In this document: piece after piece, positions 8,278 through 14,674 of the stretch | How the letters are laid out: every line of letters starts with the position of its first letter | How positions within the stretch are numbered: position 1 is the first letter of the stretch | Origin: Planctomycetota bacterium | Lineage (GTDB): Bacteria > Planctomycetota > Phycisphaerae > Sedimentisphaerales > Anaerobacaceae | Direction: 5' to 3' | DNA length: 14,722 nucleotides | NCBI GenBank assembly: GCA_020344865.1 | Contig: CP070830.1 | Location: 2,159,448 to 2,174,169, forward strand | The notes under the pieces: generated by a model | Told to the model about the DNA's origin: nothing | Database searches by the model: none | Seen by the model: the letters and a program-made list of their open reading frames with translations, nothing else | Translations under genes and position numbers: made by a program

Positions 8278-9210
8278 TCACAGTAGCTTGTCAACCTTAG
8301 CGGCGAGTTCCTTTACGTGGCTTAGTGATTTTTCAAACAGGGCCTTTTCGGATTCGTTTAAATCGAGCTCGATGATTTTTTCGACACCATTTTTTCCAAG
8401 TACGACCGGGACTCCGATGAAGTATCCCCCGGCGTTGTATTGGTCTTTACAATAAGCACAGCAGGGCAGGGTGATTTTACTGTCTTTGAGGATTGCTTCG
8501 GCCATTTTGGCGACTCCGGCAGCGGGGGCGTAGTAGGCGCTGAAGCCGAGCAGATTTACGATTTCTATGCCGCCCTTTCGGGTCCTTTCGACGATTTGGG
8601 CTATTCTGTCTGAGCCGAGCAGCTCTGTCAGCGGAGTGCCGCTGACAGACGTGAATCTTGGCAGGGGGACCATATCGTCGCCGTGGCCGCCCATCAAGAC
8701 GCAGTTTACGTCGCAGGGGCTTACGCCTATTTCGGTGGCGAGAAAATGGCTGAATCGGGCAGTATCGAGGGCTCCGGCCATGCCGACGACCTTGCTTTTG
8801 GCGAAGCCGGTAACTTTGGCGGCGGTATAGGTCATGGCGTCGAGCGGGTTGCAGACGACGATGATGATGCTTTGCGGGGAGTATTGGACTATTTTTTCGC
8901 TGACGCTCTTTACGATTTGGACGTTTTTTGCGAGCAGGTCATCTCGGCTCATGCCAGGCTTTCGCGGCAGGCCGCTTGTAATGACAACGACGGTGCTTTC
9001 GGCGGTCATTTCCCAGTCTGTGGTGCCGGTGATTCGGCAGTTAAAGGACTGTAAAGGGGCGGCCTGGGCGATGTCGAGGGCTTTGCCTTCAGCAAGGCCG
9101 GGGACTATGTCGAGCAGGACTATGTCGGCGAGATTGGCGGCGGCGGCGATGTGTGCGGCGGTTGCGCCGACATTGCCAGCCCCGACTATGGTTATCCTGG
9201 TTCGGGTCAC
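8278..9210 (-). CDS. mdh: malate dehydrogenase (LDH-like type)
   Basis: NAD-dependent interconversion of malate and oxaloacetate in the cytoplasm. The 310-residue protein belongs to the lactate/malate dehydrogenase family, LDH-like MDH group. The nucleotide loop is GAGNVG (residues 10-15), and Asp34 at the end of the second strand favours NAD over NADP. The substrate loop RKPGMSRDD supplies Arg83 and Arg89; an Arg at position 83, rather than the Gln of lactate dehydrogenases, selects malate. Catalytic Asp149 and Arg152 lie in GALDTARF, and catalytic His176 in MGGHGDDM. Asn121 (CNPLD) is also in place. The start is GTG, fixed by AAGGAG 7-12 nt upstream; the overlapping ATG is followed at once by a stop. 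It lies 95 bp upstream of the ATPase operon on the same strand. Confidence 0.95.
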   Translation of the reverse strand: MTRTRITIVGAGNVGATAAHIAAAANLADIVLLDIVPGLAEGKALDIAQAAPLQSFNCRITGTTDWEMTAESTVVVITSGLPRKPGMSRDDLLAKNVQIVKSVSEKIVQYSPQSIIIVVCNPLDAMTYTAAKVTGFAKSKVVGMAGALDTARFSHFLATEIGVSPCDVNCVLMGGHGDDMVPLPRFTSVSGTPLTELLGSDRIAQIVERTRKGGIEIVNLLGFSAYYAPAAGVAKMAEAILKDSKITLPCCAYCKDQYNAGGYFIGVPVVLGKNGVEKIIELDLNESEKALFEKSLSHVKELAAKVDKLL

Positions 9211-9216
9211 ATCGTA

Positions 9217-9222
9217 CTCCTT
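9217..9222 (-). promoter_or_regulatory. ribosome binding site of malate dehydrogenase
   Basis: AAGGAG on the minus strand, 6 nt before the GTG at 9208-9210. It decides the start: the ATG 4 nt earlier reads ATG-TGA and is dead, so the GTG must be used. Confidence 0.8.
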
Positions 9223-9229
9223 GGTATAA

Positions 9230-9262
9230 GGCCGAAATTAGGCTAAATAACGGAATTTGGCC
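9230..9262 (-). repeat. imperfect inverted repeat in the mdh leader
   Basis: GGCCgAAATT at 9230-9239 and AATTTGGCC at 9254-9262 are inverted copies differing by one extra base, with a 14-nt centre. The repeat sits directly downstream of the predicted -10 box (9264-9269) and covers the expected transcription start of mdh, a usual place for a repressor site or a leader hairpin. It has no T-tract and is not a terminator. Function is inferred from position only. Confidence 0.4.
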
Positions 9263-9263
9263 G

Positions 9264-9292
9264 ATTATACGCAAAACGGCGCTTATTGCTAA
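9264..9292 (-). promoter_or_regulatory. candidate sigma70-type promoter of mdh (and possibly the ATPase operon)
   Basis: On the minus strand TTAGCA (9287-9292) and a perfect TATAAT (9264-9269) are separated by 17 bp. The expected transcript would start near 9257, leaving a leader of about 47 nt before the GTG start codon. The -35 matches the consensus at 4 of 6 positions. Confidence 0.5.
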
Positions 9293-9368
9293 CAAAAAAC
9301 GGGTTTGGTTCTTCGATAAGTGCCAATGATAGGCTTTCGGTTTAGGAGAGAGTTTGTGCTGGCGTATG

Positions 9369-9398
9369 TTGGCGTGAAAAGGGCCAGGTGGTTATAAT
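9369..9398 (+). promoter_or_regulatory. candidate sigma70-type promoter of the MBL-fold hydrolase
   Basis: TTGGCG (9369-9374) and a perfect TATAAT (9393-9398) are separated by 18 bp. Transcription would begin near 9405, which is just upstream of the Shine-Dalgarno sequence of a 15-codon leader ORF and about 75 nt upstream of the hydrolase start. It is divergent from the mdh promoter, about 100 bp away. Confidence 0.5.
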
Positions 9399-9426
9399 TG
9401 CACGATTGATTCTTGGAGACAATCGA

Positions 9427-9474
9427 ATGCGAAGATGCCAGGCGTCGTCGTTTTGCAATTGGGAGTGGGTTTAA
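9427..9474 (+). CDS. candidate leader peptide, 15 codons
   Basis: A short ORF reading MRRCQASSFCNWEWV followed by TAA. It has a GGAG Shine-Dalgarno element at 9415-9418 with ideal 8-nt spacing, better than any available for the gene behind it. Its stop lies 4 nt before the GTG start proposed for the MBL-fold hydrolase, in a different frame, so ribosomes finishing it could re-initiate there. It falls entirely inside the predicted 5' leader. The two Cys and two Trp codons within 15 are notable. No family is recognised and such a short ORF can occur by chance; the support is the arrangement of promoter, Shine-Dalgarno, ORF and downstream start. Confidence 0.35.
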   Translation: MRRCQASSFCNWEWV

Positions 9475-9478
9475 GAAA

Positions 9479-10192
9479 GTGCAAATTACGATTGTTTGTG
9501 ACAATAATGCTGGTAAGGATGGGCTGGAGACGGGTTGGGGATTTTCGTGTCTTGTAAGCGGCGGCGAAAAGACCATTCTTTTCGATACAGGACCGGGCAG
9601 GTTGCTGCTGGACAATATGGAGCGTCTGGAGATTGAGCCCGGGAGTATCGATGTAGTAGTTCTATCTCATATTCACGGTGACCATACTGGAGGGCTGGAT
9701 GGTTTTCTGGGAAGAAATCCCGAAGTGAGTGTTTATCTACCGGTGTCATTTCCGAAGCAAGTTAAGGATGGTGTTGCAAGGTATGGCGCAGAGGTTATTG
9801 AGGTGAAAGAGCCGGTCAAGATTTGCAGGGACGTGTATTCGGTCGGGCAGGTTGGGAGGCTGATAAAGGAGCAGGCTCTGGTTGTTCGAACAGAAGCAGG
9901 CCCTGTATTGATAGTCGGCTGTGCGCATCCTGGAGTAGCGAAGTTTGTAAATGCATCGCGTAAGTTATTGAATTCTGATATTTTTTTGGTTATTGGGGGC
10001 TTTCATCTTGAGTGGGCGGCGGGGGGTAGAATTAGGAGGGTAATTTCGGCTTTGAAGGAATCAGGGGTGCGTTATGTTGGGGCGTGTCACTGCTGCGGCG
10101 ATAAGTCGAGGAGGCTGTTTGAGGAGCAATTCGGGGAGAAGTTCATAAATCTCGGTGCGGGGCGGATGATAAGGCCGGGTGATTTGCACTGA
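9479..10192 (+). CDS. MBL-fold metal-dependent hydrolase (COG1237 type)
   Basis: A 237-residue cytoplasmic metallo-beta-lactamase-fold protein. With the GTG start it begins VQITIVCDNNAG, as COG1237-type proteins begin. The metal site is SHIHGDHTGG (His64, His66, Asp68, His69), with later ligands in GCAHPG (His150) and GGFHLE (His176), and a C-terminal ACHCCGD at about residues 202-208. Family members are often labelled as a dihydropterin-ribofuranosyl-aminobenzene phosphate synthase, but that label is weakly founded and I do not adopt it; the substrate is unknown. The frame is open back to a TTG at 9413, which would add 22 Arg-rich residues not typical of the family. That TTG lies very close to the predicted transcript start and has no Shine-Dalgarno of its own. 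GGGAG at 9461-9465 is 13 nt from the GTG, somewhat far, so coupling to the leader ORF is plausible. Confidence 0.85.
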   Translation: MQITIVCDNNAGKDGLETGWGFSCLVSGGEKTILFDTGPGRLLLDNMERLEIEPGSIDVVVLSHIHGDHTGGLDGFLGRNPEVSVYLPVSFPKQVKDGVARYGAEVIEVKEPVKICRDVYSVGQVGRLIKEQALVVRTEAGPVLIVGCAHPGVAKFVNASRKLLNSDIFLVIGGFHLEWAAGGRIRRVISALKESGVRYVGACHCCGDKSRRLFEEQFGEKFINLGAGRMIRPGDLH

Positions 10193-10227
10193 GGGATTAA
10201 GAAGCTGGAATTTTTCGGCGATGACGG

Positions 10228-10256
10228 CTGATAGTCTTCGTAAATCGGCCTATAAT
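10228..10256 (+). promoter_or_regulatory. second, weaker candidate promoter upstream of the FHA-GAF gene
   Basis: CTGATA (10228-10233), 17 bp, then a perfect TATAAT (10251-10256). It lies 31 bp upstream of the stronger promoter at 10287 and points the same way. The -35 matches at 4 of 6 positions, so this may be chance. Confidence 0.3.
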
Positions 10257-10286
10257 CGCAATATGGCGGATTTAGACATTGTTTGC

Positions 10287-10315
10287 TTGACAGGGTCGGG
10301 GTAATTGTGGATAAT
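10287..10315 (+). promoter_or_regulatory. near-consensus sigma70-type promoter of the FHA-GAF gene
   Basis: A perfect TTGACA (10287-10292), exactly 17 bp, and GATAAT (10310-10315), 11 of 12 consensus bases. Transcription would start near 10322, leaving a leader of about 37 nt before the GTG at 10359. This is the strongest promoter match in the window and suggests that the FHA-GAF gene is transcribed independently of the hydrolase before it. Confidence 0.65.
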
Positions 10316-10358
10316 AGGATAGAAGAGATTAGAATCCGAAAGGCAGGGCGGCAAAGAG

Positions 10359-11225
10359 GTGCGTTTAGTCGTAAAGCAAAACAAGCGTAAGGTCAACGAA
10401 TTTCGGTTCGAGAAGGGTCCTGTTTATATAGGCCGACAGGAGAACAGCCAGGTTTTTCTGCCGGACAGGGCGATATCGAGACAGCACGCTGTGCTATACG
10501 CCACCCAAGAGGGCAAATGGATGGTGGAAGACCTGGACTCGGCGAACAAGACATTTCTTAATGACGAGGCTGTTCACAAGTCCGCGGTCAAGACCGGCGA
10601 CCTTATCCGGATAGCCGATTATACAATTGAGGTGAGTTTCGAGGCAGCGGCGAAGGCGGAGAAACAGATTAATCTGGCCGATACGCTGACAGGAACTGCT
10701 CGCGGTCCACAGATTATCGAGAGGAAACTGGGCACGGCGGATGCACCGCCTCTGCGGCTGCCGGCGAAGCGGGCGACGGATTTTCTCGAGGCGAGCGAGG
10801 CGATTTGCAAGTCCGCTAATCTTGATGAGCTGCTGCTGGCATTGCTGGATGTTACGTCGAAGCAGTTCGGAGCATATCATAGCTGGTGTGCGCTGCGAGG
10901 GGAGGCTGGCGGTCCGATGACGCGTCACTCAGGAAGGTGCCGTGACGGCACAAACCTTGAGCTGAGTGACATCGAACTTCAAGACAGGATTACGCAGGCG
11001 GTCGAGAAAGAGCAGTTTCAGCTTTTTATCTTTTCGCGCGACCTGAACAAGGCGGAGGAGGGACAGATCCGGTCTGTTGTGATAGGGCCGCTTATTGGTC
11101 CCGGTGGGTGCTACGGTGTGTTGTACGTTGACAATGCCATTCGCGACGAGCACTATAATCTCGGCGATTTGGACTATCTTATGCTGCTTGGCATCCACGC
11201 AGCCGCTGCGGTGCGGAAGCTTTAA
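10359..11225 (+). CDS. FHA and GAF domain signalling protein
   Basis: A 288-residue cytoplasmic protein with two regulatory domains and nothing else. The FHA domain (about residues 1-95) binds phosphothreonine peptides. Its key residues are present: Gly25-Arg26 (IGRQENS), Ser40-Arg41 and His43 (SRQHAVL), and Asn63 (SANKTFLN). A linker of about 45 residues includes a Thr-rich stretch (ADTLTGTARG). A GAF domain follows (about 141-286), ending at the C-terminus with the family-like GCYGVLYVDN and a final helix. FHA-GAF pairs are usually followed by an output domain (AAA+, cyclase, phosphatase, HD-GYP); here there is none, so it probably acts as an adaptor. The start is GTG; an in-frame TAG at 10320-10322 leaves no better earlier start. 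It lies 166 bp after the hydrolase and has its own promoter. Target and ligand are unknown. Confidence 0.88.
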   Translation: MRLVVKQNKRKVNEFRFEKGPVYIGRQENSQVFLPDRAISRQHAVLYATQEGKWMVEDLDSANKTFLNDEAVHKSAVKTGDLIRIADYTIEVSFEAAAKAEKQINLADTLTGTARGPQIIERKLGTADAPPLRLPAKRATDFLEASEAICKSANLDELLLALLDVTSKQFGAYHSWCALRGEAGGPMTRHSGRCRDGTNLELSDIELQDRITQAVEKEQFQLFIFSRDLNKAEEGQIRSVVIGPLIGPGGCYGVLYVDNAIRDEHYNLGDLDYLMLLGIHAAAAVRKL

Positions 11226-11273
11226 ATCAGTTTGCGCCGAAACGAGCAAATCAGAAACTATATGCCGCCGAGC

Positions 11274-11837
11274 TTATCTTCTTTTGTACTTGCCAATCAG
11301 TTGTCCCTGTCCGAGGATATGTCCTTCCATGGCCTTGAGCAGGGCGGGTTTGTCGGCGCCGGCTTGTAAGTCAAGCATCTTATCGAGTGCGTAAATCTTG
11401 AAGAAATATCTGTGGGTGCCGCTTGGCGGACACGGCCCGCCGTAGCCGATTCTGTGGAAGTCGGTAATACCCTGTTTGGCTCCGTTGGGCAAAATCTTTT
11501 CGGGGGGGACGTTCTCGGTGACTTCTTTGGAATCGGCGGGCCAGTTGAACAGGACCCAGTGTACCCATGTACCCACCGGGGCGTCGGGGTCGTCCGAAAT
11601 CAGGGCGACGCTTTTGGTGCCTTCGGGGACGGTGTCCCACTGCAACGGCGGTGAGATATCGTCACCGTCACAGGTGTACTTCGATGGAATCATACCGCCT
11701 TCTTCGAAGGCCGAACTCGTGACTTTAATCTCCATTTTGTTACCTCCCACTTCTTCGGTACCGGCCGGTTCTTTGCCCTCGCAGGAGCAGAACAACAGTA
11801 CCGGTGCTAGTATTAGAATGACGGAATTTTTTAACAT
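11274..11837 (-). CDS. YbhB/YbcL-type PEBP-family protein, probable lipoprotein
   Basis: A 187-residue member of the phosphatidylethanolamine-binding protein family. The two hallmark stretches are present: ISDDPDAPVGTWVHW (81-95, Asp83-Pro84-Asp85 and His93) and GGPCPPSGTHRYFF (133-146, with His142). Bacterial YbhB/YbcL homologues normally begin where Met35 lies here (MEIKVTSSAFEEGGMIP). This protein adds 34 residues: a hydrophobic signal sequence (5-16) ending in CSC, with Cys19 as probable lipidation site, then a flexible linker. The lipobox is not ideal (Phe at -3). Glu follows the cysteine. The start ATG has GGGAG 7 nt upstream, so the signal sequence is real. It starts 24 bp after the NCS2 permease and is probably last in that operon. 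The physiological role of bacterial PEBP proteins is not settled. Confidence 0.9.
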   Translation of the reverse strand: MLKNSVILILAPVLLFCSCEGKEPAGTEEVGGNKMEIKVTSSAFEEGGMIPSKYTCDGDDISPPLQWDTVPEGTKSVALISDDPDAPVGTWVHWVLFNWPADSKEVTENVPPEKILPNGAKQGITDFHRIGYGGPCPPSGTHRYFFKIYALDKMLDLQAGADKPALLKAMEGHILGQGQLIGKYKRR

Positions 11838-11861
11838 GGCGTTTCTCCCTTATCTTTTTAG

Positions 11862-13187
11862 TCAGACAGCGCTTTTAAGATAACTAATGCTATCGCCGAT
11901 TCTGTCGAGTGTCAAAAAGAGTGTAGAGAGAATTGCGATGGCCCACATTGTGGGGCGTATCTGTTTGGCCTTGCCGGAGACCGTTTTTATAAGGACAAAA
12001 GAGATGAAGCCGAAGGCCAGGCCTGTGCTGATACTGTAGCTGAGGGCAATCATAACGACGATGATAAATGCAGGGAAGGCCTCTTCCAAGTTGGTGAAGT
12101 CTATTCTTTTGACTTCTTTCATCATAAAAAGGCCGACCATAATGAGGGCCGGTGCGGTTGCATATAGGGGCACAATCGCGACAATCGGGACGAACAGCAG
12201 CGCGAGCAGAAACAGGGCGCCCGTAACTATAGAGGTCAGGCCTGTTCGGCCTCCCTGCTCGATACCTGCCGCCGATTCGACATAGGCGGTAACGGTGGAG
12301 GTTCCCAGGACAGCTCCTATTACGGTTGCCACGGCGTCGATGCTCAGTAGTCGGTCGAGCCCTTTTATTTTGTTATTTTCGTCGACCATGTTTGCCTGAT
12401 GGCAGCAGGCGACGAGTGTGCCGACGCTGTCGAACATATCTATGAAAGTGAGAGTGAAGATGCTGCCGAAGAAGCCCCATTTCAAGGCGCTGATTATGTC
12501 GAGTTTGAAGGCGATGGCGGTTATGTCGAGGTGAGAAGAGATGACCTGGTGGGGCAGTTGGATTTTTTTGAATACGGCAGCCAATATTGTAGATGCTATG
12601 ATGCCGGCGAGGAGGGCACCTTTTATTTTTTTCATTTCGAGATAAAGCATTACGAGCAGTCCGGCGAGTCCAATGAGGATTGTTGCGGTCAGCGGGCCGG
12701 ACGAGACAAGCGTGATTTCATTTTGTACGATAACGCCGAGATTCCTGAGACCTATAAAGGTGATGAAAAGACCGATGCCGACGGCAATAGCGGCGACGAG
12801 GGAGGTCGGTATTGCCTCCACGATTTTTTTTCTGAGTCCCGACAGAGTCAATATCAGAAAGAGTACGCCGGAGACAAAGACCGCACCGAGAGCGGTCTGC
12901 CAGTTCATTTTTCCGGAGACCACGAGGTATGCGAAGAAGTTGTTGAGGCCAAGTCCCGGGGCCATAGCGATGGGGGCGTTGGCCAATATTCCGGTGATTA
13001 TAGTGGCGGCGGCCGTTACTATACAGGTTACGGCTATAAGGGCTTCCTTGTCCATTCCAGTGGGGCTGAGGATGGCCGGGTTGACGAAGATGATATATGC
13101 CATTGTGAGGAATGTGGTAAGCCCGGCTACAAACTCAATCTCAAAATTAGTTTTCCTTTCTTGAAGCTGGAAGTATTTGCTTATCAT
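11862..13187 (-). CDS. NCS2 family purine permease (AzgA-like)
   Basis: A 441-residue inner-membrane permease of the nucleobase-ascorbate superfamily, AzgA-like branch (adenine, guanine or hypoxanthine uptake with protons). Hydrophobic segments run the whole length, compatible with the 14-helix fold. Branch-specific stretches are APGLGLNNFFAY (75-87 region), TLTFIDMFDSVGTLV (245-259, Asp250) and GTSTVTAYVESAAG (295-308, Glu304), followed by GGRTGLTS. These carry the substrate-binding acidic residues of the family. GAGG lies 7 nt before the ATG. The gene is 32 bp after the sulfatase stop and 24 bp before the PEBP lipoprotein. The exact purine cannot be read from sequence. Confidence 0.93.
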   Translation of the reverse strand: MISKYFQLQERKTNFEIEFVAGLTTFLTMAYIIFVNPAILSPTGMDKEALIAVTCIVTAAATIITGILANAPIAMAPGLGLNNFFAYLVVSGKMNWQTALGAVFVSGVLFLILTLSGLRKKIVEAIPTSLVAAIAVGIGLFITFIGLRNLGVIVQNEITLVSSGPLTATILIGLAGLLVMLYLEMKKIKGALLAGIIASTILAAVFKKIQLPHQVISSHLDITAIAFKLDIISALKWGFFGSIFTLTFIDMFDSVGTLVACCHQANMVDENNKIKGLDRLLSIDAVATVIGAVLGTSTVTAYVESAAGIEQGGRTGLTSIVTGALFLLALLFVPIVAIVPLYATAPALIMVGLFMMKEVKRIDFTNLEEAFPAFIIVVMIALSYSISTGLAFGFISFVLIKTVSGKAKQIRPTMWAIAILSTLFLTLDRIGDSISYLKSAV

Positions 13188-13219
13188 CTGTCTACCTCAA
13201 CTATGTTTGTCGGCAGTAC

Positions 13220-14605
13220 CTATTCGTATTTCCATTTGAGGACCCACGGGTCTTTTGTTCGCTCCTGGAATCTGGCGAGCTTTCGCTTTAGCTTTTCCAG
13301 GGTTTCGATATAGTCCGGGTCGTCGGCGAGGTTATTAATTTCGTGGGGGTCGTTTTGCAGGTCGTACAACTCGAACTTCGGGCGGTGAATATAGGCATCG
13401 ACGGTGCGTTTACCGTATACCGTTTCGCCTCGTTTTAATATATCCTGCCAGGTGGCGGAGGCGTAAAGGTCAGAGGCGAAGGGACAATCCAGCTTGTGCG
13501 CGATGTTCCAGATGAGTTTATGGCGGCGTGTGCGGACAACCCGCATTGGGTAGTACATAGTGATTTCGTGGAAGGTATGGGAAGCGTAGATTTCGTCCCA
13601 GCCCTGGGGATGTTGCTGCTCCAGGACCGGCAGGAACGAGCGGCCGTGGAATTCAGGTTTGTCGGGCAGTGCGCCTGCGAAATCGAGTATGGTCGGTGTG
13701 ACGTCGGCCCAGGTAATCATAGCATCTGTAACGATTCCTTTTTTGCTGGCGTAGGGATTTCGGACGACGCAGGGCAGTCGCATGCCGGGGTCGTAGAGTG
13801 TGGTTTTGGCGCCGGGGAAGGCAATGCCGTTGTCGGAGATGTAGAGTATGAGAGTGTCGTTCCAACGGCCGGTTTGTTTTAAGATTTCAATCAGGCGGAG
13901 GAGCCCTTTGTCGGCCCTCTGGACGGAGCCATAGTACTTAGCTAATTCTTCGCGGCATGCAGGGGTGTCGGGCAGATAGCGTGGAGCTATCACGTCTTTG
14001 GGGTCAAACGTGTCGGAGCCTTCGCGGCGGAAGGGACGGTGCGGCTCGGTCGTGCAGAAGTACAGGAAGAAAGGACTGTCGTCCTGGGCGGCAATAAATT
14101 GTTTGCAGTCGTCGGCCAATTGTGCGGGTGAGCGGCCATTAGCCTTGATGTATTGCTGGAAGCGATAAACCTCTTCGGGTGCTACATGATACTTTCCAGC
14201 CGATGCGGTACGATAGCCTGCACCTGCGAGCAGGACGGGCAGGCTCTTGATGTGGGGGAAGCTTACAAAGTGGTTATAGCCGTGCTGGTGTCCATACTGG
14301 CCGGTGGCGTGGTTATGCAGTCCCGTGAGTATCACTGAGCGGCTTGCGCTGCAACTTGCGGTGGTACAGAAGGCGTGTGTGAATCGAGTTCCTTTTCGCG
14401 CGAGCGCATCGAGGCCAGGGGTCTTGATGACGGGGTTGCCGTAGCAACCAGCATCGTCGGTGCCGTGGTCATCGACGACGTATAACAGCACGTTTCGGCT
14501 TTGTCCTGGGTGTTGCTGAGCAAAAGCAAATCTGGATGCGACCAGTGAAGCTGCGCCCAGACCAACGGTTTTTAAAAATTGCCTTCTGCCCCAGTAATAT
14601 TTCAT
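13220..14605 (-). CDS. Tat-exported sulfatase, N-sulfoglucosamine sulfohydrolase-like
   Basis: A 461-residue type I sulfatase exported to the periplasm or surface. The N-terminus has a twin-arginine signal (Arg7-Arg8 in GRRQFLKTVG, hydrophobic stretch to about 28, FAFAQ near the cleavage site). The formylglycine motif is C85-S-A-S-R89 with LTG following, a cysteine-type site with Ala in place of the common Pro. Metal and sulfate residues are Asp45-Asp46 (VVDDHG), Lys138 and His140 (GKYHV), His189 (EPHRP) and Asp258-Asn259 (SDNG). The rest resembles human sulfamidase (SGSH) over its length: SLPVLLAGAGYRT, HEITMYYPMR and ELYDLQNDPHE have direct counterparts, and both proteins end near a KDPWV/HDPWV stretch. 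Where SGSH has Arg282 this protein has Lys267, the common sulfatase residue. Activity on N-sulfated glucosamine is inferred. No sulfatase-maturing enzyme is in the window. Confidence 0.93.
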   Translation of the reverse strand: MKYYWGRRQFLKTVGLGAASLVASRFAFAQQHPGQSRNVLLYVVDDHGTDDAGCYGNPVIKTPGLDALARKGTRFTHAFCTTASCSASRSVILTGLHNHATGQYGHQHGYNHFVSFPHIKSLPVLLAGAGYRTASAGKYHVAPEEVYRFQQYIKANGRSPAQLADDCKQFIAAQDDSPFFLYFCTTEPHRPFRREGSDTFDPKDVIAPRYLPDTPACREELAKYYGSVQRADKGLLRLIEILKQTGRWNDTLILYISDNGIAFPGAKTTLYDPGMRLPCVVRNPYASKKGIVTDAMITWADVTPTILDFAGALPDKPEFHGRSFLPVLEQQHPQGWDEIYASHTFHEITMYYPMRVVRTRRHKLIWNIAHKLDCPFASDLYASATWQDILKRGETVYGKRTVDAYIHRPKFELYDLQNDPHEINNLADDPDYIETLEKLKRKLARFQERTKDPWVLKWKYE

Positions 14606-14631
14606 CTCTTGAGCCCTGCGTGGGATATCTT

Positions 14632-14660
14632 TTTATACCGCAAAAAGCCGTGCGTGAAAA
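14632..14660 (-). promoter_or_regulatory. candidate promoter of the sulfatase operon
   Basis: On the minus strand TTTTCA (14655-14660), 17 bp, TATAAA (14632-14637), about 27 nt upstream of the ATG. The transcript leader would be about 20 nt. The -35 lies inside the palindrome at 14651-14674. Confidence 0.4.
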
Positions 14661-14674
14661 CTGATTTTCACACA
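14651..14674. promoter_or_regulatory. palindromic candidate operator of the sulfatase operon
   Basis: GTGAAAA (14654-14660) and TTTTCAC (14665-14671) are perfect inverted copies around a 4-nt centre. The arms extend outward by two more paired bases after a single mismatch, giving 10-bp arms with 9 pairs. The site covers the predicted -35 element. The layout, a 24-bp dyad over a promoter before a carbohydrate-sulfate gene, is typical of a dimeric regulator. It is not a CRP site, since the TGTGA and TCAC parts are 10 rather than 6 bases apart. The regulator is not in the window. Confidence 0.5.

Noticed and set aside
9356..9397. 13-codon GTG ORF with AGGAG upstream, before the hydrolase promoter
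   Set aside because: It ends inside the predicted -10 box, so it would need a transcript from a promoter further upstream, for which there is no evidence.
9479..10192. Reading the MBL-fold protein as a methanopterin biosynthesis enzyme
   Set aside because: The database-style name attached to this family is weakly founded, and no other methanopterin or C1-transfer gene lies nearby.
10221..10304. 27-codon ORF between the hydrolase and the FHA-GAF gene
   Set aside because: No good Shine-Dalgarno, and both candidate promoters lie inside it; composition gives no hint of a real peptide.
11226..11273. Possible shared terminator between the convergent FHA-GAF and PEBP genes
   Set aside because: Only a 5-bp TTTGC/GCAAA stem with a 10-nt loop is visible and no T-run follows it on either strand.
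12399..13313. 304-codon plus-strand reading frame opposite the NCS2 permease, very acidic and Tyr-rich
   Set aside because: It is antisense to a well-identified membrane protein. Hydrophobic codons with T in the middle read as A-middle codons (Asp, Glu, Tyr, His) on the other strand, which explains its composition. No domain is visible.
14651..14674. CRP-type binding site reading of the sulfatase palindrome
   Set aside because: CRP sites need TGTGA and TCACA separated by 6 bases; here the spacing is 10.
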